A DNA stretch of 64,000 nt from Halobacillus shinanisalinarum (lineage in GTDB: Bacteria > Bacillota > Bacilli > Bacillales > Halobacillaceae), in NCBI RefSeq assembly GCF_022919835.1, contig NZ_CP095074.1, positions 2,294,001-2,358,000 on the forward strand. The letters run 5' to 3'. Position 1 is the first letter of the stretch. Each line of letters starts with the position of its first letter. The position numbers and the translations under genes were made by a program. Below are positions 43,353 through 53,709 of this stretch, piece after piece. The notes beneath the pieces were generated by a model. It was not told where the DNA came from, made no database searches, and saw only the letters and a program-made list of their open reading frames with translations.

Positions 43353-45189
43353 TATCTTCGCCTCCGCTTCTGACTAATTAGCGGAAGTGTAAAGAAGACA
43401 GTGGTCCCTTTACCTTCTTGGCTTTTCGCCCAAATTTGACCATGATGAGCCTCAATTATTTCCCGGGCAATAGCAAGCCCAAGCCCTGTACCGCCCATTT
43501 CTCGGGACCTTGCCTTATCAACACGATAAAAACGATCAAATATTTTGTCTACAGTATCTAAAGGCATTCCTAGACCTTGGTCAGAGATACTTACTTGAAG
43601 ATATTTATTTCCGGGCTGTGCTTTAAATGTAATGGTGCCGCCTTCAGGAGAATACTTAATCGCATTGGAAATAACGTTATCCAGCACTTGTGTAATCTTA
43701 TCTTTATCAATCCATACATAGAGATCTTGTTTGGATAATTCGCGAATAAGCGACATATTCTCATTTCGATTCATCTCGAAACGATCAATAATATGTCCAA
43801 AAAAAGGGACGAAATCGACTTTCTCTTTAAAAAGACCGCTATCTTTTCGATCCATTTTCGACAACTGAAGTAAATCATTAACAAGTCGAATCATTCGATC
43901 GGTTTCGTTCTGAGTCACATCTAAGAAACGAGGAGCAATCTCTTCGTCCTTCCATGCACCATCCGTAAGTGCTTCAATATAACTCCGCATCGTTGTCAAC
44001 GGGGTGCGAAGCTCATGTGACACGTTAGAAACAAACTCCCGCCGTTCCTGTTCTATTCTTTCTTGTTCTGTTACATCACTAAGTACTGTTATAAAACCGT
44101 TCATCTCATTATTTTCGTCCTGAACAACAGAGAAATTAGCCTTCAAAAGCAGATGTTGATCCTCTTCACTTAAGTCAATAATTACTGAACCGATTGAATC
44201 AATGTCTGATACATCACTAACCTGATCAGTCAGCCCCAAAATGTCAATTAATGACTGCCCCTGAACTTCTTCAAAGCTCTGTTCAATTAAATTAGACGCA
44301 GGAGCGTTCATTAACGTTACAGCACCTAACCGATCGGTAGCAATAACCCCGTCTGACATATTAGAAAGGACTGAACTAAGTTTTCTACGCTCACCTTCCG
44401 TTGTAGCGTGAGACAGCTTTAATTTGTCATTTAAATCATTAAAGGCTATCCCTAACTGACCAATTTCATCGTTCCCATGAACGGTTACCTTCTGCGAGAA
44501 GTCACCGGTTGACATGATTCGTGCCTGCCTCCGCATTTCGGATAATGGCTTCGTTATCGTTCTAGCTACCAGAACCCCAAGCAAAGCAGTGATTGTAATG
44601 GCCAGGGCTGCACCTGTAGCAAAGATATTATTGATATTTTGAAGCTGCCCATATACTCCACTCATGCTTGCTTCATAATAGACTGCACCCAGCGCTTGGT
44701 CTTCATTGTTACTACTCACTATAGAGGTTGCTCCGAGCAATAATCGTTCCCCTGTAGGCTCATCTAACACAACTTCGGGGGTTGATGTGCTGGATGGTAA
44801 CTTCAGTGCAGAAGTAATTTTCGGGAGTGTCGCTTTCTTACCAATATTTGAACTTCTTAATTCTCCCCATGTTCTGCAACCACACGAGCATTGCTATCCA
44901 CAACCATCAGTTTTTGAATATCTGATTCATCAAACTCTTGAATCAGATTCTGTACATCCGATTTAAGACTAGGGTCGGACTCCCCACGCTCAAGTTCAAA
45001 AGAGTTTTGTAAACTATACGTTAAAGAACGAATGGTTCCTTCGATCGAACTTTCAAAGTTTTCCCTAAGCTGCTCCTCGAGCCTATCAACAAAATAAGCG
45101 CCAATCACCTGAATCCCAAGTAACAGCAGTAAAATATATACAACAATAAGCTTCAGCCGAACCGACTGAAAAAAGCTCACTTTCTTCAT
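43352..45189 (-). CDS. walK: Essential cell-wall sensor histidine kinase WalK, frameshifted
   Basis: Two membrane helices flank an extracellular PAS-like domain. HAMP (TITKPLSEMRRQARIMS), PAS, HisKA with FVSNVSHELRTPLTTMRSYI, and HATPase (NAIKYSPEGG, DQGLGMP, GGTGLGLAIAREI) follow. The frame breaks at a run of four C on the plus strand (44865-44868): VVAEHG is followed by ENstop, but one extra base gives GELRSSNIGKKATLPKI and a 612-residue protein, the normal size. WalK is essential in Bacilli, so a sequencing error is the best explanation. It lies 6 bp after walR. Confidence 0.92.
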
Positions 45190-45195
45190 AAAATC

Positions 45196-45900
45196 TTAAT
45201 CCTGCTCTGGGTTTCTTAAATAGTAACCAACACCGCGACGGGTAACAATCCATATAGGATTACTCGGGTTCTCCTCAATTTTCTCGCGAAGGCGACGAAC
45301 GGTTACGTCAACCGTGCGCACATCACCATAATAATCATAGCCCCATACAGTTTCGAGCAAATGCTCACGTGTCATAACCTGTCCAATATGGCGGGCAAGG
45401 TAATGTAACAACTCAAACTCTCGGTGCGTCAACTCAATGTAGGACCCATCCCGAGTTACCGTATATGCATCTGGGTGAATAGCCAAACGCCCTATGGTAA
45501 TATCTTTTGACTGATGGGATTGATCTTCCGGCTCTTGCTGATGCCTGCGCAAATTTGCCTTAACCCTGGCAATTAACTCACGGTTGCTAAATGGCTTTGT
45601 CACGTAGTCATCGGCACCCATTTCTAGACCTAACACCTTATCAATTTCAGCATCTTTGGCTGTCAGCATAATGATTGGCATCGTATGAGTTTTACGAACT
45701 TCTCGGCATACCTCGTTTCCATCTTTGTTGGGCAACATTATATCCAGCAATATTAAATCTGGATCTTCTTGATCAGCTTTTTTAATGGCTTCATCACCAT
45801 CATAAGCACAAACTACTTCATATCCTTCTTTTTCTAAATTAAATTTCAATATATCAGCAATTGGTTTCTCATCATCTACGACTAAAATTTTTAGAGCCAT
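45196..45900 (-). CDS. walR: Essential response regulator WalR
   Basis: OmpR-family regulator of cell-wall hydrolase genes. Receiver with DDEKP, phospho-Asp in [10 protein letters not shown], Thr in MLTAKDA and Lys in VTKPFS; the winged helix ends [35 protein letters not shown]. 234 aa. ATG 45900 (AAGGAAGTG 8 nt upstream). First gene of walR-walK-yycH-yycI-walJ-htrA. The 387-bp gap upstream holds a MITE copy and a terminator. Confidence 0.96.
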   Translation of the reverse strand: MALKILVVDDEKPIADILKFNLEKEGYEVVCAYDGDEAIKKADQEDPDLILLDIMLPNKDGNEVCREVRKTHTMPIIMLTAKDAEIDKVLGLEMGADDYVTKPFSNRELIARVKANLRRHQQEPEDQSHQSKDITIGRLAIHPDAYTVTRDGSYIELTHREFELLHYLARHIGQVMTREHLLETVWGYDYYGDVRTVDVTVRRLREKIEENPSNPIWIVTRRGVGYYLRNPEQD

Positions 45901-46128
45901 ATCCAAGTCACTTCCTTTTCATCTACTTCAATGCTCCCCTCATTTTAACTTATTTATCATCAAATGTCTTATCTGATCCTAAATAATGAGAAAACACAGG
46001 GTGTTCTGCCTACGTGTGAGGGTTCGTCTAAGATGGATAGTTCAAAGCTGAACGCATTAATAGCTTACCCAAACACGGAAAGTGATTAACAAATCTATTT
46101 GACTTGTTTTAGGAAAATTAAAATAAAA

Positions 46129-46235
46129 GAGGATGTTCAAAAAGTCACCAAATGATAGAGGCGAATTTCTTCGTTGGCTTGCTTTTGAAGAGCGATCTTG
46201 TCGACCTTCTAGTTTGGCAACTTTTGAACACTCAC
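46129..46235 (+). mobile_element. MITE-like element, copy 3 (internal deletion)
   Basis: 107 bp: both ends of the family (GAGGATGTTCAAAAAGTCACC and GGCAACTTTTGAACACTCAC) with the middle lost. Flanked by the direct duplication TAAAA (46124-46128 and 46236-46240). Located between walR and the M23 gene. Confidence 0.75.
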
Positions 46236-46250
46236 TAAAAGGAAGTTTTA

Positions 46251-46279
46251 AAAAAACCGCTATGAAAACGTCATAGCGG
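46251..46279 (-). terminator. Terminator of the M23 endopeptidase gene
   Basis: CCGCTATGA/TCATAGCGG stem with a T7 tract on the minus strand, 9 bp after the stop codon. Confidence 0.85.
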
Positions 46280-46287
46280 CTTACTTA

Positions 46288-47688
46288 TTAAAAATAAGAC
46301 AATGGATTTTGTAATGAGCCATTTTTATAAATTTCAAAATGTAAGTGAACACCTGTTGAACGCCCTGTCGTTCCCATGTTTCCGATCGCGCTTCCACGTT
46401 CAACCTTCTCGCCTACACTTACACTTATGGATGAAAGGTGAGCATAAATCGTTTTGTATCCATTATTATGGTTAATCACGACTTTATTTCCGTACGAGCC
46501 ATCATGTCCAGCAGAAATAACAACTCCATTATCTGCTGCCTTAATCATACGATCGCTTACACCTGAAATGTCGATGCCTTTGTGAAAATCTCCCCATCTA
46601 GAACCTTGTTTACTCGTTATCGTCCCCCCCACCGCTGGCCAAGTGAATTCACCGGATCCACGGGATGGTGTCACTTTTGTTCCTTTAAGGATAATTTCTT
46701 TCACAGGTTCAGAAGTTGTCTCTTCATTAAGGACTTTTTCTTCAACAATCTCTCCGCCCTCTTTCTTAATGAAGGAATGGACTTTTTTCTCACCCTTGTG
46801 ACCTTCTTGCTTCACTTTTTTTTCACCTTTCTGAAGCTCGTCAGTTTCGACAATTTCTGTATCATATGGGATGCTTTCTTCCTTTATCCTTTTTTGTGCT
46901 ACTACCACTTCAGTTAAGCGCTCAAGCTTGGTTACATTGAGCTCTTGTCCAATTTGTAAAGGCTCATCTTTGTCAATTTCAGAATTCATTTCAAGTAATT
47001 CATCTTGAGAAAGACCGTACATGGAAGAGATTTTACTAAGTATGTCTCCCTCAACAACCGTGTGGGTCTCTTTTTCCGATGTCCCTTTTTGTAGAATGTT
47101 AACGGCTTCGTCTAGAGTTACGACCTTACTTGGCTTCACTTCTTTTTCTTTTTTTGAAACCTTATTCGTTAGTGTTACGTCTATTACAGTAGGGTCGTCA
47201 ATAGTTGGTTCTTCGGCAATCTCTTTTCTCTCTTTTACTTTGCGAAGAGCTTCTTTACCAACATACTGCTCTTTGAACTTTTGAACAGCTTTTTGAGCTT
47301 TTTCCTCGCTTGGAAGGTAAGCAATGGTTTGATCGTCTATGGTTAAACCTATAGCATTTGCAGCTACTGAAATGTTCTCCTCAAGAGCTTTGAGGACCTT
47401 TTCGTTATCATGAGTAGGCGTGAACTTTTTTTCAGGGACATAGGCAATCTCTTCCTTTGTTGTCAAACGAAGCTCCTCGTTTTTCTCTTCTTGGACTTGG
47501 TTCAAGCGTTGATCAACATAAGATTGAACGATATCTTTATCATTCACAGCACCTATATGTTTATCTCCCACATAAACGTGGTAAATAGTTTCTAGATTGC
47601 CTTCAGCATATGCTGTTCCAAGGCCCAAACCAATACCAAGCAAAGTCATTATGGCGACTTTTTTCCATAAACCAGTCGTCTTATCCAC
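46288..47688 (-). CDS. Secreted M23 murein endopeptidase with LysM and G5 domains
   Basis: 466-residue cell-wall hydrolase. Signal peptide (VAIMTLLGIGLGLGTAYA), an N-terminal helical part, LysM around residues 210-255 (THTVVEGDILSKISSMYGLS), a G5 domain (LTEVVVAQKRIKEESIPYDT onward), and a C-terminal M23 domain with zinc motifs HKGIDIS and HLHFE. It lies next to walR, and a WalR-box-like site lies 213 bp upstream, so WalRK control of this hydrolase is likely. Confidence 0.9.
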   Translation of the reverse strand: MDKTTGLWKKVAIMTLLGIGLGLGTAYAEGNLETIYHVYVGDKHIGAVNDKDIVQSYVDQRLNQVQEEKNEELRLTTKEEIAYVPEKKFTPTHDNEKVLKALEENISVAANAIGLTIDDQTIAYLPSEEKAQKAVQKFKEQYVGKEALRKVKERKEIAEEPTIDDPTVIDVTLTNKVSKKEKEVKPSKVVTLDEAVNILQKGTSEKETHTVVEGDILSKISSMYGLSQDELLEMNSEIDKDEPLQIGQELNVTKLERLTEVVVAQKRIKEESIPYDTEIVETDELQKGEKKVKQEGHKGEKKVHSFIKKEGGEIVEEKVLNEETTSEPVKEIILKGTKVTPSRGSGEFTWPAVGGTITSKQGSRWGDFHKGIDISGVSDRMIKAADNGVVISAGHDGSYGNKVVINHNNGYKTIYAHLSSISVSVGEKVERGSAIGNMGTTGRSTGVHLHFEIYKNGSLQNPLSYF

Positions 47689-47900
47689 GATCTTTCCCCC
47701 AAATCAAATCTTTATCTCTCTCTATTTTTATAAGTTTAATGGCACCTTTTTTAACTTATCATAAGCAAGCATCTCGCGATAGGAATTGCCGATTGATTTA
47801 ATCAATTTAAAATATTACTTCCAATTTTATCTCCTTTTATGTATCTAAATACGCTTTATGTGTAAAATTGCACAATAAAAAGGATATTTTTGCATGTATC

Positions 47901-47917
47901 CTTACAATTAAGTTACA
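47901..47917 (-). promoter_or_regulatory. Probable WalR box of the M23 gene
   Basis: On the minus strand TGTAAC-TTAAT-TGTAAG matches the WalR consensus TGTWAH-N5-TGTWAH at 11 of 12 fixed positions, in the non-coding gap 47689-48087. Confidence 0.65.
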
Positions 47918-48087
47918 AAAACCAACAACAAGAAAAGTCTTTTTTTGAAATAAGTCATCCTTTTTGTCGACTTTTCAGATAAACATCTGATCAAAAATCT
48001 ATAATCCTCTTTTTTCTAAAAGAATGAACCAATAATTAACAAATGAATAGCCTAAGGAGGAATAAAGATTTTACAGGAGGAAGCTAC

Positions 48088-48993
48088 ATGTATCCGAAAT
48101 ACCCCTATTACACAGTAACAACCACAACTACAAATCAAACGTTGACTTTTCCCCCTCAACATCAATCTAAACAACCCGGCATCGAGTCCTTAATGAATCC
48201 TAAACCAATTATTGAAAACCCAAGCTACCGAGGCAGCGGCAAACTCAAAAATAAAGTAGCCATTATTACCGGCGGGGACAGCGGAATTGGTGCGGCCTCA
48301 GCCATTGCCTATGCGAAAGAAGAAGCGGACATTGTTATCCCCTATTTTTACGAATACGAAAACGAAGATGCCCACCGAACCAAGCAACGTGTTGAAGAAC
48401 TCGGGCAGCAATGCCTTCTCATTACTGGCGATCTCCGTGATCCTGACCACTGTGAAAATGTTATCAAGCAAACAATTGAAGCCTTTGGAAAGTTAAATAT
48501 TCTCGTTAATAACCATGGCGTTCAATTCCCCCAGCAGGAACTATCTGATATAACGATCGAACAGTTTGATGACACGTTCAAAACGAACATTTACTCTTTC
48601 TTTTACCTATCAAAAGCAGCACTCCCTCACTTAACAAAAGGCGACGCGATCATTAATACAACCTCTATTGTAGCTTATGAAGGACACAAATCATTGATCG
48701 ACTATACGGCTACAAAAGGGGCTATTGTAGGGTTCACTCGTTCATTGTCACAAAATCTTGCTGAAAAAAATATCCGTGTTAACGCAGTTGCACCTGGCCC
48801 TATTTGGACACCACTTACACCATCTAGTTTTCCTGAAGAGAACGTTAAGACATTTGGCTTAGATGTACCCTTTAATCGTGCAGGCCAGCCTTTTGAGCTT
48901 GCCCCAACTTATGTTTACTTAGCTTCTAATGATTCTCGTTATGTTAGTGGCCAGGTTTTACATGTGAATGGAGGGAAAATAGTGAGTTCATAA
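48088..48993 (+). CDS. Short-chain dehydrogenase, general-stress Gsp39/YdaD-like
   Basis: SDR with a ~50-residue N-terminal extension (NQTLTFPPQHQSKQPGIESL...) typical of the YdaD/YhxC group. Core motifs: TGGDSGIGAA, NNHG in place of NNAG, NTTSIVAYEG with Ser, and YTATKGA. 301 aa. ATG 48088 with ACAGGAGGAAG upstream. In B. subtilis such proteins are stress-induced; I did not find a clear SigB promoter. Substrate unknown. Confidence 0.85.
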   Translation: MYPKYPYYTVTTTTTNQTLTFPPQHQSKQPGIESLMNPKPIIENPSYRGSGKLKNKVAIITGGDSGIGAASAIAYAKEEADIVIPYFYEYENEDAHRTKQRVEELGQQCLLITGDLRDPDHCENVIKQTIEAFGKLNILVNNHGVQFPQQELSDITIEQFDDTFKTNIYSFFYLSKAALPHLTKGDAIINTTSIVAYEGHKSLIDYTATKGAIVGFTRSLSQNLAEKNIRVNAVAPGPIWTPLTPSSFPEENVKTFGLDVPFNRAGQPFELAPTYVYLASNDSRYVSGQVLHVNGGKIVSS

Positions 48994-49031
48994 CTACATT
49001 TGCCAAACCAAATTCAATAATTTAAAAGCAA

Positions 49032-49063
49032 AAAATGCCTGCGAGTTGAATCGCAGACATTTT
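49032..49063 (-). terminator. Terminator of the tRNA-Asp/tRNA-Phe unit
   Basis: AAAATG-CTGCGA/TCGCAG-CATTTT stem with a TTTTTT run on the minus strand, 6 bp after tRNA-Phe. Confidence 0.75.
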
Positions 49064-49068
49064 GACAG

Positions 49069-49141
<73 letters not shown>

Positions 49142-49296
49142 ATATTTAAGTATTATATTGTTAATAAATCCTCGCTTCTTCATCTGGTTTCGAAGTGATT
49201 CCAAGGAGGTCCTGTGCTCGTCTCGTTGCAAGTTCAATCGGGGATGCCTTCGCTCCTCGCAAAGCCTAAAATGAAACTTATTCGGGGGTGCGGCTT

Positions 49297-49327
49297 CTCT
49301 ACGACCGAGCTACCGAGCCATATTTAG
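49297..49327 (-). pseudogene. Fragment of tRNA-Phe 5' part with flank
   Basis: About 30 bp repeat the 5' end of tRNA-Phe (acceptor strand and D arm) plus six flanking bases, with a 2-bp difference and a short gap. About 155 bp of unrelated sequence separates it from the intact gene. It cannot fold as a tRNA. Confidence 0.7.
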
Positions 49328-49356
49328 GTGCTAACTTGTACAAACGGATATGTAAA

Positions 49357-49433
49357 TGGCGGTCCGGACGGGACTCGAACCCGCGACCTCCTGCGTGACA
49401 GGCAGGCATTCTAACCAACTGAACTACCGGACC
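49357..49433 (-). tRNA. tRNA-Asp (GTC)
   Basis: Acceptor GGTCCGG pairs with CCGGACC, discriminator G, CCA encoded; anticodon loop CTGTCAC with GTC; T loop GGTTCGAGTCC. Upstream of tRNA-Phe on the same strand. Confidence 0.95.
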
Positions 49434-49520
49434 AAGTAAATATTCTTACATTACCGCAACGAAGAATATCATACCATAGAGATAGATGAACAGCAATAGA
49501 TTTTGCTAATATCCTTAATA

Positions 49521-49731
49521 GAGGATGTTCAAAAAGTCACCAAATGATAAACGGCGCATTTCTTCGTTGCTCTGTTTCTCCGGTCCTCACGTATGAAAGG
49601 CATACTGTGGTTCTCAAAACTTCCGCGTCTCGAACTTCTTGCGACGCACAAGGAACGTGCTAGTGTCGACTTAGTTACAGGATGTGACGATCTTTGTCGA
49701 TGTTCTCGTTCGTCAACTTTTGAACACACAC
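49521..49731 (+). mobile_element. MITE-like element, copy 4 (full length)
   Basis: 211 bp, close to copy 1 over its length. Flanked by the direct 5-bp duplication TAATA (49516-49520 and 49732-49736). Inserted between the tRNA genes and a LOG-family gene. Confidence 0.8.
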
Positions 49732-49764
49732 TAATAGAAAAGAGAAATCAGGAAGAAGAACCTC

Positions 49765-50316
49765 CTATTTCTCTCCTAACAGGGGTTTCATTTTTCCGAT
49801 TAATTCCTCTGGTTTGTCGGATTGTAATAATAAGCTTCGATTCGATCCAGCGACAAAGCCGGCTTCGATAGCATGATCAATCAGATTAATAATTGGGGTA
49901 TAGTAATTTTCAATATTTAATAGAGCCATTGGTTTTGTATGGAGCCCAATTTGTGCCCATGTGACGGTTTCAAATAGTTCTTCGAAGGTGCCAAAACCTC
50001 CAGGCAGTGCGATGAATCCATCAGCCAACTCACTCATCTTCGCCTTTCTTTCATGCATAGTTTCCACTTCAATGAAAGATGTCAGCTTTTGGTGCACAAT
50101 TTCTTTTTCAAAAAGCTTAGTGGGCATAATGCCTGTAACATGCCCTCCTGATTCTAAAATGGAATCAGCAAGTACTCCCATTAATCCGCTCTTTGCCCCA
50201 CCATAAACAAGCCCAATTTGCTCGTTAGCAAAAACTTGACCTAAGCTTTTGGTCCTTTCGGTAAAGGCATGATTATTACCGATTTTTGAACCAGCAAATA
50301 CGCAGATTCGCTTCAA
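49765..50316 (-). CDS. LOG family nucleoside 5'-monophosphate phosphoribohydrolase
   Basis: 183-residue Rossmann-type protein with the LOG motif PGGFGTFEELFE and preceding ERKAKMSELADGFIALPGG. These enzymes cleave the base from cytokinin riboside monophosphates or AMP-like nucleotides; often misannotated as lysine decarboxylase. Similar to B. subtilis YvdD. ATG 50316, GGGAG upstream. Confidence 0.88.
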   Translation of the reverse strand: MKRICVFAGSKIGNNHAFTERTKSLGQVFANEQIGLVYGGAKSGLMGVLADSILESGGHVTGIMPTKLFEKEIVHQKLTSFIEVETMHERKAKMSELADGFIALPGGFGTFEELFETVTWAQIGLHTKPMALLNIENYYTPIINLIDHAIEAGFVAGSNRSLLLQSDKPEELIGKMKPLLGEK

Positions 50317-50339
50317 ATGAATAACTCCCTTCTCTTAAC

Positions 50340-50379
50340 AAGACACGTCTTACCTATTTTAACAGGTAAGACGTGTCTT
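50340..50379. terminator. Terminator of purA
   Basis: A perfect 16-bp or longer inverted repeat (AAGACACGTCTTACCT and complement) with an AT loop and T-rich tails. Confidence 0.85.
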
Positions 50380-50394
50380 ATCGTTCTATAAATC

Positions 50395-51729
<1,335 letters not shown>

Positions 51730-51764
51730 TCAGTTTATCAATGATCATCCTATTCGTCAACGCA

Positions 51765-51808
51765 AATACCGAACATTATATTTATATATTTAAAAAATGT
51801 TCGATTTT
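51765..51808 (-). promoter_or_regulatory. PurR operator (two inverted PurBoxes)
   Basis: AATACCGAACATT (51765-51777) fits AWWWCCGAACWWT exactly. The inverted AATGTTCGATTTT (51796-51808) has one mismatch. The gap is 18 bp, close to the known PurBox pair layout. Upstream of purA, a PurR target in B. subtilis. Confidence 0.8.
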
Positions 51809-51909
51809 AAGCAATTTCATTTTTACTTATAATCACTTACAAAAACTTATATTGCTTGATCTTGTTTAATTTAATACTTATAATAGCTTATAAGGGAAGG
51901 TGAACGGAT

Positions 51910-52677
51910 ATGTATCAAGAGGAACGGCTTATCGAAATCCTTAATTATTTAAGAAATGAGCGAAGAATATCAGTTGAAAAAATTTGTGAACTTTTTGACG
52001 TTTCTCGCGATACTGCACGAAGAGACCTTGTAAAGCTTGAGGAACAGCAAGCCATATTACGAACACGAGGTGGAGCCATCCTGCCTCCCACTCGTAATAA
52101 AATTAAGGACTACTCTAATCGTCTGCAGACCGATTCTGGAGAGAAACTCCATATTGGGCGAAAAGCTGCCTCATTGATCAGAAATGGAGATAAAATTATT
52201 TTAGACGCTTCCACTACGGTTCAGTCTTGCGCAGACCAGTTGAAAGAACTTGACTGTACTGTGATCACAAACTCTATTAACCAGGCAGAAATTCTATCAG
52301 ACAAAGCAAAGGTCACCATTCATTTACTTGGTGGACAACTTCATAAAGAACACCGATTCTTATACGGAACCTCTGTCATTGATCGGCTGTCAAAATATCA
52401 TGTCGACCATGCCTTTATCGGAGTAGTAGGGATATCAGAGCACGGATTAACGATCGCCCATGAAGAAGATGGAATGGTGAAACGGAAAATGATTGAACGG
52501 GCAAAGCGGGTGACGGTTCTTGCTGATCATACAAAAGTAGGGGTAACGGACTTTTACCAATATGCTGGCCTAGAGGATATTGATTTGTTAATCACGGATC
52601 GAACACCTAGTCTCGATTTTCAGGAACTACTCACTACATATCAAGTAGAATTACTTGTTACAGAAGAGGAGAAATGA
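51910..52677 (+). CDS. DeoR family transcriptional regulator
   Basis: 255 aa. N-terminal winged helix (RLIEILNYLRNERRISVEKI then CELFDVSRDTARRDLVKLEE) and C-terminal DeoR sugar-sensing domain (ILDASTTVQSCADQL, HLLGGQLHKEHR, VLADHTKVG). These proteins usually repress sugar-phosphate genes. It is followed 3 bp later by a HAD phosphatase gene, so the pair is probably co-transcribed. Confidence 0.88.
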   Translation: MYQEERLIEILNYLRNERRISVEKICELFDVSRDTARRDLVKLEEQQAILRTRGGAILPPTRNKIKDYSNRLQTDSGEKLHIGRKAASLIRNGDKIILDASTTVQSCADQLKELDCTVITNSINQAEILSDKAKVTIHLLGGQLHKEHRFLYGTSVIDRLSKYHVDHAFIGVVGISEHGLTIAHEEDGMVKRKMIERAKRVTVLADHTKVGVTDFYQYAGLEDIDLLITDRTPSLDFQELLTTYQVELLVTEEEK

Positions 52678-52680
52678 GTT

Positions 52681-53535
52681 ATGAAGATAATTGCGATTGA
52701 CTTAGATGGAACGCTATTAAATAGTCGAAGTAAGATCAGTGAGGAAAATATCGCAGCAATCAAAGAAGCGCAATCTAAAGGTGTGGAGGTTGTTATTGCT
52801 ACCGGAAGAGCTGAATTTGATGTACGTGAAGTTTTTGCTAAAACAGGCGTATCTACATGGGTGATTGGAGCAAACGGAGCTACCATTCATCAGCCTGACG
52901 GGAAGTGCTTCGACTCCGTGCCAATTGATCCTAATGATGGAAAAGACATTTTGCAATGGCTTGAACAGGAACAATTTTATTATGAAGTATTTAGTGAGTC
53001 AGCAATTCTAACGCCCCAGAACGGGCTCGAGTTGCTAAATATTGAACTTGATCGGATTCGCAGTGCCAATCCTCAAGCTGACGTATCCGATTTAAAACTG
53101 GCAATGGAGAAGCAATTTGGTCAGCAGGGGTTTGTGCATGTAGATTCCTATCAAGAGATTCTAGCCGCTAATGTACCGCTCTACAATGTTCTGGCCTTTT
53201 CCTTTGATCAAGCAAAACTTGATCTAGGCTGGCGCCAATTCGAGTTGCGAGAAGACTTAACGTTAGTTAGTTCGTCTCTCCATAACTTTGAACTTGAAAA
53301 TAAAAATGCCTCAAAGGGCATAGCTCTCTCGAAATTGGCTAAGCATTTTGGAGTGAATTTAGGAGATGTGGGAGCGATCGGAGACAGTCCAAATGACCTT
53401 TCCATGCTACAAGTGGCGGGGCACAGTGCAGCGATGTTAAACGGGCGAGATGTTGTGAAAGAAGCTAGCGAATTCATTACAAAATCTAATGATGAACACG
53501 GCGTTGCACACGCCATCTCCCAATGGTTAAACTAA
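52681..53535 (+). CDS. Cof-type HAD phosphatase
   Basis: 284-residue HAD hydrolase, Cof subfamily. Motif I DLDGTLL with nucleophile Asp, motif II in VIATGR, Lys in NKNASKGIAL-like ENKNASKGIALSKL, motif IV GDSPNDLSML. Members dephosphorylate sugar phosphates, FMN or PLP. Paired with the DeoR regulator. Confidence 0.9.
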   Translation: MKIIAIDLDGTLLNSRSKISEENIAAIKEAQSKGVEVVIATGRAEFDVREVFAKTGVSTWVIGANGATIHQPDGKCFDSVPIDPNDGKDILQWLEQEQFYYEVFSESAILTPQNGLELLNIELDRIRSANPQADVSDLKLAMEKQFGQQGFVHVDSYQEILAANVPLYNVLAFSFDQAKLDLGWRQFELREDLTLVSSSLHNFELENKNASKGIALSKLAKHFGVNLGDVGAIGDSPNDLSMLQVAGHSAAMLNGRDVVKEASEFITKSNDEHGVAHAISQWLN

Positions 53536-53602
53536 TTCCGGTTCATTCACGATTCGGCGTAACTTCCTTGAGAAGGCGTAACGAATAGTGATGAATATAA
53601 AT

Positions 53603-53639
53603 AGACGCCTAAGCTTGCTTAAAGCTTAGGCGTCTTTTC
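53603..53639 (+). terminator. Terminator of the DeoR-Cof unit
   Basis: A 14-bp perfect stem AGACGCCTAAGCTT/AAGCTTAGGCGTCT with TTTT. Confidence 0.9.
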
Positions 53640-53654
53640 CGTACAGAATATAAA

Positions 53655-53699
53655 TACCCACCTCAGGTCATCCATAATTTGGATGACCTGAGGTGGGTA
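53655..53699. repeat. Long palindromic repeat, copy C
   Basis: Same arm CCACCTCAGGTCATCCA as copies A and B, extended by TACC/GGTA. Lies 10 bp after the dnaB stop and 15 bp beyond another terminator. Confidence 0.85.
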
Positions 53700-53709
53700 A
53701 ATTTGTCTT

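Noticed and set aside
43352..45189. walK as a true pseudogene
   Set aside because: WalK is essential in Bacilli and one base in a G/C run restores a normal-length protein; an assembly error is more likely.
46582..47284. Phe/Ser-rich frames antisense to the M23 gene
   Set aside because: Shadows of the Lys/Glu-rich coding strand.
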